In this document: piece by piece, positions 26,319 to 31,596 of the stretch
Layout: each line of letters starts with the position of its first letter
Position numbering within the stretch: the stretch's first letter is position 1
Source: F1-120-MAGs238 sp964484185
Lineage (GTDB): Bacteria; Planctomycetota; Phycisphaerae; Phycisphaerales; UBA1924
DNA: 31,596 nt
Direction: 5' to 3'
NCBI GenBank assembly: GCA_964484185.1
Contig: CAZAEQ010000045.1
Coordinates: 1-31,596, forward strand
Translations under genes and position numbers: made by a program
The notes under the pieces: model-generated
The model's input: the letters and a program-made list of their open reading frames with translations, nothing else
Database searches by the model: none
What the model was told of the DNA's origin: nothing

Positions 26319-26330
26319 GCCCGCGCGGGC
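26319..26330. repeat. GC palindrome between the ATP-grasp and KamA genes
   Basis: GCCCGCGCGGGC is a perfect 12-base palindrome in the 68-base gap. Immediately after it on the minus strand, an ATG (26316-26318) opens a nine-codon frame, MEWSSFAYK, that ends at 26289-26291 inside the KamA start. It could be a leader peptide or chance. Confidence 0.35.
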
Positions 26331-26370
26331 CTTTGGGTAACGAATGAAAACGGAATTCAAAACGGGTGAA

Positions 26371-27411
26371 TCAGGTCATCGAAAGATCTGTGGTTGAGCT
26401 CGTTGCTACAAGCGACGAACTGTTGCCGAAATACCGGCGAACCGCCGAATGTACAATTGTGTCGAGAAGTTCTGGAAAGCTGAATCCCGCTTGTCTGGCG
26501 GCGAGCACATACGCGCCGCCCCAACCAAGCGATGCCATTGAGTTGATCTCAAGCACAAAAGGATTCCCTTGCCGATCAATCCGAATGTCTACCCGCGCGT
26601 AATCGCGGAGATGGCATGCGTGAAATGTTTTGAGTGAAATGTCGCGAAGCTTCGCCGCCAGCGACTCATCAATCGCGGCAGGACAGATCCTCATCGGTTC
26701 CTGTTCGCTCTTGTGGAACTTGTCGGCGTGTGTCATCATCCCGTGCGAGCGTGCACCGAAATCTATCTCAACCAGCGGCAGGCAGACACTGGGTGAACTC
26801 CCCAGAATCCCGATTGCTACTTCGCGTCCCGCAATAAACTCCTCAACCAGTGCACTCTGTTGATACTCATCCACAATCGCCATCACAGCGTCATCCAATT
26901 CGTCCTGCGTGTGCACCAGTCGAAGCCCAAAGCTTGAAGATTCATGGCGGGGTTTCACAACCATCGGGTACTTCATATGACTGACATCGCCGCCACGATT
27001 TCCCAGCACAGCGAAGGCCGGAGTGGGAACTCCTGCCTGCATCATCAGAATCTTGGTCACGACTTTGTCAAGTGCCAGCGCATGCCCGAGTGGGTTCGAA
27101 CCGGTGTATGGAATGCCCGCCAGTTCGAGCATCGCTGGCACATGTGTATAGCGGCAGTCGCCTTGAATGCCGTACGACAGATTGAACACAATTCCGCCAG
27201 GTACTCCCGTGATCGGGTCCGGAGCAAGAAACTCCTTCAATCCCGGTAGCATCGTCATGTCGCCTTCAAAAACAGCGACTTCATGGCCTGCCTCCCGCAG
27301 TCCATCGATGATGCGCTGAATGGACTGCTTGCCGTAGACCTCCGGGCTGGGTCGCCCGAACTTGGCGATGATGCCCTGGTTATCTCGATTTCGTACTACT
27401 GCGATCCGCAT
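26371..27411 (-). CDS. D-Ala-D-Ala ligase-like ATP-grasp enzyme
   Basis: The protein has 346 residues from the ATG at 27409-27411, which has GGAGA 6 bases upstream. It forms a carboxylate-amine bond using ATP. Visible ATP-grasp parts are YTGSNPLGHALALDKVVTK (102-120), VVKPRHESSSFG (151-162), EEFIAGREVAIGIL (190-203) and DYARVDIRIDRQGNPFVLEINSMASL (270-295), with E288 and N290 as Mg ligands. NLSYGIQGDCRY resembles the NxxxGxxGEDG segment of Ddl, with ExG altered to DCR. It may not be the true cell-wall Ddl, because it lies between a 7TM membrane gene (26 bases upstream) and KamA rather than in a mur cluster. Acceptor and donor are unknown; a beta-amino acid from KamA is a tempting substrate, by inference. 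Confidence 0.85.
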   Translation of the reverse strand: MRIAVVRNRDNQGIIAKFGRPSPEVYGKQSIQRIIDGLREAGHEVAVFEGDMTMLPGLKEFLAPDPITGVPGGIVFNLSYGIQGDCRYTHVPAMLELAGIPYTGSNPLGHALALDKVVTKILMMQAGVPTPAFAVLGNRGGDVSHMKYPMVVKPRHESSSFGLRLVHTQDELDDAVMAIVDEYQQSALVEEFIAGREVAIGILGSSPSVCLPLVEIDFGARSHGMMTHADKFHKSEQEPMRICPAAIDESLAAKLRDISLKTFHACHLRDYARVDIRIDRQGNPFVLEINSMASLGWGGAYVLAARQAGFSFPELLDTIVHSAVRRYFGNSSSLVATSSTTDLSMT

Positions 27412-27437
27412 AGGAATCTCCGGGGTGAGTGAGACTT

Positions 27438-28313
27438 TCACGGCACGGCAACCGCAACATCTTCCTGGACACTCGTTGCCGGTGCAGGAGGAAGCCGCTT
27501 CGCACGCGATTTCTTCTTTTTCTTGGGTGCCGGGTTCAAAGCTTCGAACAGCCGAAGTTTGAAGAATTTCGAAATCAGCAGGATCAATCCACACATCACC
27601 AGAATCAGTTCGGGGAACTGCATCAGCGCCTGCTGCAGTGGGGCAATTTTCCCACACGCAGCAATGATCATCGCCAGTGCCGCAGTTGCTCCAGTCCGCC
27701 ACACTGCAACCTTGAGGCCTTCACGCCGCAGGGAATATGCAAATGCATCGCCGGTGAGCGTCAGAACCACAATCGGGAAATACACAACTCGCTCAATGTC
27801 CTTGAGCCCCAAGGCCAGGCCAATTAGAGTCGCGGCCACAATCATGCATGCGACTGCCGCCAGCATCGCACCCTTGCGTCCAAAGTACGGCAGCTTCATT
27901 TTCTTGAGCAGTGGCCGCACCGCGATCACCACAAGAATCACCAGGGCGAAGAAACCAAACCCCAGGAGCATCCCTGTGGTCATGAACGCAATCGCAAGGA
28001 GCACGGATCGGAATGGCCCCAGTACGCGAATGCCGAGCGTGAGACGGGTGAACACCACCAGCAGCGCGCCCAGGGGCGCGAGCATCAGTGCGTGTGACCG
28101 CCCGCGAAGTGCCTGCGGCAGTTGTTCGAACGAGACCCATGTCGCCAGCCAGTCGCCAGCCGCAGATCCTGAGAGCTTCACTGTTGCAATTGCTGCTGGA
28201 ATTGCAAACAACAAGACAATCACAGCCGCTTGTCCGCCGCTGAGCAAGTTGGCAGACTTCAACCGCTCTTTTGCGGCGAGTTCTGCTCGAATTGTCTCGC
28301 TATGAGTGTCCAT
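27438..28313 (-). CDS. 7TM protein resembling the membrane half of 7TM-transglutaminase proteins
   Basis: The protein has 291 residues and about eight hydrophobic segments (near 27-45, 75-92, 101-112, 113-133, 149-169, 176-190, 206-222 and 232-250). The tail is cytoplasmic and basic (KKKKKSRAKR, 264-273). The segments LGIRVLGPFRSVLLAIAFMTTG, RVVYFPIVVLTLTGDAF and QFPELILVMCGLILLISKF match, from memory, the 7TM region of the family known as inactive transglutaminase with 7TM helices (PF14402). In that family a periplasmic transglutaminase-like domain lies between the first helix and the 7TM part. Here only ~25 residues (50-74) are left, so that domain is missing. Relatives are usually neighbours of ATP-grasp ligases, as here. 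Identification rests on motif memory. Confidence 0.7.
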   Translation of the reverse strand: MDTHSETIRAELAAKERLKSANLLSGGQAAVIVLLFAIPAAIATVKLSGSAAGDWLATWVSFEQLPQALRGRSHALMLAPLGALLVVFTRLTLGIRVLGPFRSVLLAIAFMTTGMLLGFGFFALVILVVIAVRPLLKKMKLPYFGRKGAMLAAVACMIVAATLIGLALGLKDIERVVYFPIVVLTLTGDAFAYSLRREGLKVAVWRTGATAALAMIIAACGKIAPLQQALMQFPELILVMCGLILLISKFFKLRLFEALNPAPKKKKKSRAKRLPPAPATSVQEDVAVAVP

Positions 28314-28334
28314 GTGCCTCTATCCCTTCGCCTC

Positions 28335-28343
28335 AGTATAGCA
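28335..28343 (-). promoter_or_regulatory. Extended -10 promoter candidate for the 7TM operon
   Basis: TGCTATACT on the minus strand is an extended -10 (TGn plus TATACT) lying 22 bases before the 7TM ATG at 28313. No good -35 is seen. It lies in the 92-base gap after the gamma-glutamyltransferase stop, so 7TM, ATP-grasp and KamA-pilin probably form their own transcript. Confidence 0.45.
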
Positions 28344-28405
28344 AATAGTTTCTGGAAACATTTGTGGAGACATAAAAATAGACAAAAAAAGTGAGATTGC
28401 ATTCC

Positions 28406-29974
28406 TCAACACGCTGTTTTGCCGTCCCGGCGGGGGTCAGCAGCTCCGATAACTCGACCTTCAGACCACCCAATCGCCTGAACTGCCCCAAATTTGTAGT
28501 TCAACGCGCCAAACTTCTTCAGGCCGCCAAAGCGCTTCTGGAGCTCTTCGTGCTGCAGTTGGCCAATTGGCTTCTCGACCCAGATTCCACCTCCGACAAG
28601 CGGGTGCGCGCGTGGTAGTGCAAGTGCATCAGCAAGCGAAAAATCACTGTCAATCACCGCGCTGATGACTTGCACAAGCGATGACACAATGCGGCGGCTG
28701 CCCGCTGATCCAAGGGCGAGGAACGGCCTCCCCTCAGATAGCACAATCGTCGGAGCCGCGTTCGATTGTGGCATCCCGCCGCCGCGGAGCTGATATGGAT
28801 GTGGATTGCGCGTACAAGTGCTCAGGTAGTTGTTGTAGACAAATCCAAGTGTTGGATGAGCGACCTTGGCTCCAAAAACGGATTGAATCGACTGCGTAAG
28901 TGAAACCACATTTCCATCGCAGTCAGTTGCACACAAATGAGTCGTATTCCCATCCTCGCCGCCCAGGCTGTCAGAGATCGGTGCTTGATTTCGGCCTTCG
29001 TGCAGTGCTTTAAGCACCGACTCTGCCCGCTCCGGCGAGGCCATCCAGCGCGCGATCGACGGAGTCACATCCGCCGGATGATCTGGCCATCGCTCGCGTT
29101 CTCTGAATGCACAAAGGGTCGCCTGAGTTATCGCGATGCGCCAGTCCGCGGCACTGTCATCTGCCTCCCACAATCTTTGCAGAAGTTGCAGCGCAAGCAG
29201 AACCTGGACGCCCCCTCCCGGCGGCGGCAGCGAAAGCACTTCATACCCCCGATACATCATCCTCAACGGCTCTCGCTCGACAGGCAGATTCAATTCCGCC
29301 AGGTCCTTCAAAGTAATCAACCCGCCCCGATCCTTCATATCCATCGCGATTTCCGCGGCGATCATCCCCTCATAAAAGTCCTGCACGCCCTGTGAAGCGA
29401 TTCGTTCCAGCGTCTTTCCCAGCTTCTCTTGACGAAAAACGTCGCCCCGCTCATAGACCTTTCCATCTTGGAGGAACAAAGCAGCCTCCGCAGACCCGTC
29501 TCTAAAGAACGGCACAGTCCACTTCAAAAGCCGCCGCTGCAACTTCGAAATCTCGTACCCTTCATGCGCAAGCACAATCGCCGGTCTGATCACATCCGCT
29601 AACTTCAGCTTTCCATACTTCTTCTGCACATAGTCAAGCGTTGCAGCCGTCGATGGCACTGATACCGACTTCATTCCCCGCTTCTGTGCCCGAGGCCCCA
29701 CGCGTTTGCGTTGCAGCGCTGCAGGAGCTCGCGAATGCCCATCCACGACGATGCAAGTTCCATCAGCTTTTCGCAGCAGCATCGTCGTCTGCCCGCCCAA
29801 CCCAGACTCTGCCGGCTCACACACTCCCAAAGCCCACGCCGCCGCACACGCCGCATCAATCGCGTTTCCACCAGCGTGCAATATCGCAGCCCCAGCCTGC
29901 GCCGCTTGCGGTGTGGCGGCAACTACACAACCTTGCGAGTCAGCACTGCCGGATTGAGACATTCCGTTTGTCAT
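28406..29974 (-). CDS. Gamma-glutamyltransferase family protein (Ntn hydrolase)
   Basis: It hydrolyses or transfers gamma-glutamyl groups from glutathione or gamma-glutamyl peptides. It has 522 residues. The self-processing site is GNTTHLCATDCDGNVVSLTQSI; T344 would be the nucleophile after autocleavage into large and small subunits. GGNAIDAACAAAWAL (35-49), SGLGGQTTML (57-66) and PPPGGGVQVLLALQLL (250-265) are typical. Unlike periplasmic GGTs, no signal peptide is seen at the N-terminus (MTNGMSQSGSADSQ), so it may be cytoplasmic, or the start may be upstream in a sequence not recognised here. An ATG at residue 5 is an alternative start. The substrate is unknown; its position just upstream of the 7TM/ATP-grasp/KamA genes makes a peptide-related link possible. 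Confidence 0.85.
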   Translation of the reverse strand: MTNGMSQSGSADSQGCVVAATPQAAQAGAAILHAGGNAIDAACAAAWALGVCEPAESGLGGQTTMLLRKADGTCIVVDGHSRAPAALQRKRVGPRAQKRGMKSVSVPSTAATLDYVQKKYGKLKLADVIRPAIVLAHEGYEISKLQRRLLKWTVPFFRDGSAEAALFLQDGKVYERGDVFRQEKLGKTLERIASQGVQDFYEGMIAAEIAMDMKDRGGLITLKDLAELNLPVEREPLRMMYRGYEVLSLPPPGGGVQVLLALQLLQRLWEADDSAADWRIAITQATLCAFRERERWPDHPADVTPSIARWMASPERAESVLKALHEGRNQAPISDSLGGEDGNTTHLCATDCDGNVVSLTQSIQSVFGAKVAHPTLGFVYNNYLSTCTRNPHPYQLRGGGMPQSNAAPTIVLSEGRPFLALGSAGSRRIVSSLVQVISAVIDSDFSLADALALPRAHPLVGGGIWVEKPIGQLQHEELQKRFGGLKKFGALNYKFGAVQAIGWSEGRVIGAADPRRDGKTAC

Positions 29975-30064
29975 TTCAGGATGCCGGGAATCGAGAGAGC
30001 CTTGAGCATAAGCAGTACTTTGTCAAGGTGTGTCAATTGAATAGTTGTTCAAGTACGCTCTTTT

Positions 30065-30685
30065 TCAATCGTCGTTCTTGTCACAGTTCCACGGAAGCAG
30101 TTTCTTCGGCAACTTGGCGAGCCCGGGATCTACTTTGAATGCGGCCTTCTTGTCGAAAAGCCACTGGTATTCATCCAGATCAGGGTCTTCATCTTCCTCC
30201 GGCTCAGTCTCCGATTCAAACGCTCCCCATTCATTTATGACGATGAATAGCTGTAAGAATCGTTCGAGACTTGACGCCACCCAATAGTCCGGGTTCTCGA
30301 AGTCAACGACATCAAAAAAGGCGACCGGGAACTTTCCAGCAATTGGTTTGATGCTTATCGCAAAAGGATTCCCGCAGCCATCGCTAGCAATCGGAATCCA
30401 CTCCTTCGCCTCCCAATGTGGTCCCATTGCATCGGCGATCGACCAACCACCATGGCGCTTAACTGGGTAGAAGCCATTCACATTGCCGCCGCAAAGCAAG
30501 AGCCAGGCTCTCAGATCCTCAGGTATTGAATGCTCTAGGAATTTCTCAAGAGCCCCAATGTCGCTTTTCTTGGCGCCAAAAAGCTTTCCTTCTCGGTTTC
30601 GTGTGAGATATTTCTGTATCCATTCCGCGTAGTACTCAAATGGCTGCACCTTGGCAGCACTTGCTGGCGGTACCTTCTTTTTCAT
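30065..30685 (-). CDS. SMI1/KNR4-type (SUKH) protein
   Basis: The protein has 206 residues. The SUKH hallmarks are IPEDLRAWLLLCGGNVNGFYP near residues 54-74, WIPIASDGCGNPFAIS around 95-110, and VVDFENPDYWVASSLERFLQLFI further on. A highly acidic stretch follows (ESETEPEEDEDPDLDE). SUKH proteins often act as immunity proteins for toxins, but many are simple regulators. No toxin gene is visible here. Its ATG overlaps the stop of the acetyltransferase gene in ATGA, so translation is probably coupled to that exopolysaccharide-type gene. A basic Lys/Ala-rich N-terminus (MKKKVPPASAAK) precedes the domain. Confidence 0.82.
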   Translation of the reverse strand: MKKKVPPASAAKVQPFEYYAEWIQKYLTRNREGKLFGAKKSDIGALEKFLEHSIPEDLRAWLLLCGGNVNGFYPVKRHGGWSIADAMGPHWEAKEWIPIASDGCGNPFAISIKPIAGKFPVAFFDVVDFENPDYWVASSLERFLQLFIVINEWGAFESETEPEEDEDPDLDEYQWLFDKKAAFKVDPGLAKLPKKLLPWNCDKNDD

Positions 30686-31263
30686 GAAACTCCTTTAATA
30701 TGTCGCTCTTTCACCGCCTTCGCCGGCGTCCCCACACACACCGTCCACGGCGGCAAATCCTTAAACACACTCGACCTCGCCCCAACCACCACGCCATCCG
30801 CAATCGTCACGCCCGGCGACACAAACACATCCGCCCCCAGCCACACATTCTTCCCCAGCGTAATCGGCAGCGGCACCAGCGGATGATCCGCCGCCTCATG
30901 ATCATGCGTCGCCCCGCACAAATAGCTGTACTGACTCACAGTGCTCGAGGCCCCGATCGAAATCATCTTCACGTTGTAGCAATCCACATCATCCGCCAGA
31001 CACGCATGCGCATCCATCGTCAAATTCCACGGCGCCCAGATTCGACACCGGGGATACACGCGAGCAGTGGGGTGGAGCTTGCCGCCAAACAGGCGAATCA
31101 GCCAATTCCGCCAAAAGTGCAGCGGTCGCGGCGAGCATCGAAACAAAATCACATACGCAATTCCCCACGCAACTCGACCAAGCCGATTGTTCAACGAATG
31201 CGGCGATGACTGCTCAGGCACCGGAGTCTTGTCATCTGGCGGAGATGTATTGGTTGGTGTCAT
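30682..31263 (-). CDS. WcaF-like left-handed beta-helix acetyltransferase
   Basis: The protein has 193 residues and probably O-acetylates sugar units of an exopolysaccharide. The C-terminal half shows hexapeptide-repeat character: ITLGKNVWLGADVFVSPGVTIADGVVVGARSSVFKDLPPWTVCVGTPAKAV. The active-site region is GATHDHEAADHPL. The N-terminal helix (RVAWGIAYVILFRCSPRPLHFWRNWLIRLFGGKL) is the WcaF-type lead-in. It is 6 bases downstream of the glycosyltransferase gene and overlaps the SUKH gene by 4 bases. The name wcaF is used only for resemblance. Confidence 0.87.
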   Translation of the reverse strand: MTPTNTSPPDDKTPVPEQSSPHSLNNRLGRVAWGIAYVILFRCSPRPLHFWRNWLIRLFGGKLHPTARVYPRCRIWAPWNLTMDAHACLADDVDCYNVKMISIGASSTVSQYSYLCGATHDHEAADHPLVPLPITLGKNVWLGADVFVSPGVTIADGVVVGARSSVFKDLPPWTVCVGTPAKAVKERHIKGVS

Positions 31264-31269
31264 TGAGCA

Positions 31270-31596
31270 TCATTTGACAGAAACGATCCGTTCCAGCAAT
31301 TGCACCCACTGCCCGCACAACGTCACGGCATCATATCGACCAACAAGTGCATTGCGTCCCGATTCACCCATCGCGCGAGCGCGGGCAGGATCCGCAGCCA
31401 GCGATCGAATCGCCGCGACAAGCCCATCAACATCACCTGGTTTAATCGTGATGCCCGAGCCTGTGTCAGTCAAGATCCGGCCAATCTCACTCTTGGGGCT
31501 GCCGACAAACAAACCAGGCCGCGAAACAGCGAGAATTCCGTAGAACTTGCTGGGAACGATCAGTCCTTCCATCCCAACCGCGAGTGAAATCAAATG
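31270..31596 (-). CDS. Glycosyltransferase family 4-like protein, C-terminal part (cut by window edge)
   Basis: The last 108 residues of a group 1 glycosyltransferase run to the edge of the window. Seen are LIVPSKFYGILAVSRPGLFVG, the nucleotide-sugar-binding end, and TGSGITIKPGDVDGLVAAIRSLAADPARARAMGESGR, the classic tail of the family. Together with the WcaF-like neighbour it resembles a WcaI/WcaF exopolysaccharide pair. The first part of the gene lies beyond 31596. Confidence 0.85.
   Translation of the reverse strand, partial: HLISLAVGMEGLIVPSKFYGILAVSRPGLFVGSPKSEIGRILTDTGSGITIKPGDVDGLVAAIRSLAADPARARAMGESGRNALVGRYDAVTLCGQWVQLLERIVSVK

Noticed and set aside
30021..30036. Two TTGACA hexamers 10 bases apart upstream of the gamma-glutamyltransferase gene
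   Set aside because: The only -10-like sequence (TATGCT, 30005-30010) is 20 or 10 bases away, which does not fit a standard promoter.

Overview
The window looks like a chromosome segment of a planctomycete, most likely of the Phycisphaerales type. The best marker is the C-terminal two-repeat dockerin-like module ending in Gly-Cys on the lamin-tail protein at 21652-24114. DCNGN/IPDSCE-type repeats, a large secreted lamin-tail protein and a planctomycete-style prepilin region fit the same origin. This placement is inference from protein style; no rRNA or tRNA gene is present. Most genes are housekeeping or general metabolism and about three quarters lie on the minus strand. There are no insertion sequences, CRISPR arrays or phage genes.

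Layout. 1-1372 (minus): the start of a secreted protein cut by the window edge, then a seven-haem c-type cytochrome. 1621-5018: gpsA (minus) divergent from a His-rich P-type metal ATPase (plus). 5019-5604: a gene-poor stretch with several inverted repeats. 5605-6612: a secreted protein of unknown function, convergent with and overlapping coaE by 4 bases. 6609-9535 (minus): PPi-type phosphofructokinase, hypoxanthine phosphoribosyltransferase, and a dephospho-CoA kinase fused behind a membrane PH-like domain. 9602-12850 (minus): M3 oligopeptidase and aromatic amino acid decarboxylase. 12921-15631 (minus): two neighbouring secreted proteins with a ClpP/SppA-like fold. 15768-17453 (minus): an AhpD-like protein and a CCA/poly(A) polymerase-type nucleotidyltransferase. 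17617-21581 (plus): a small protein with a perfect Shine-Dalgarno, ruvC, a lipoprotein, an LptF/LptG permease and a GH57 amylase. 21652-29974 (minus): lamin-tail/dockerin protein, KamA-like radical SAM protein fused to a pseudopilin, Ddl-like ATP-grasp ligase, 7TM membrane protein and gamma-glutamyltransferase. 30065-31596 (minus): SUKH protein, WcaF-like acetyltransferase and the end of a glycosyltransferase.

The most unusual part is 24173-28313. A multi-helix membrane protein resembling the 7TM half of the '7TM transglutaminase' family is followed by an ATP-grasp ligase and a KamA-family aminomutase whose frame runs without a stop into a type II pseudopilin. An extended -10 promoter candidate lies just upstream of the 7TM gene. 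I infer a membrane-linked pathway that makes a beta-amino acid and ligates it to something, but the substrate is unknown. A second in-frame fusion (PH-like domain plus CoaE, 6609-7673) also has a Met codon at the domain junction. Both fusions therefore need checking against relatives.
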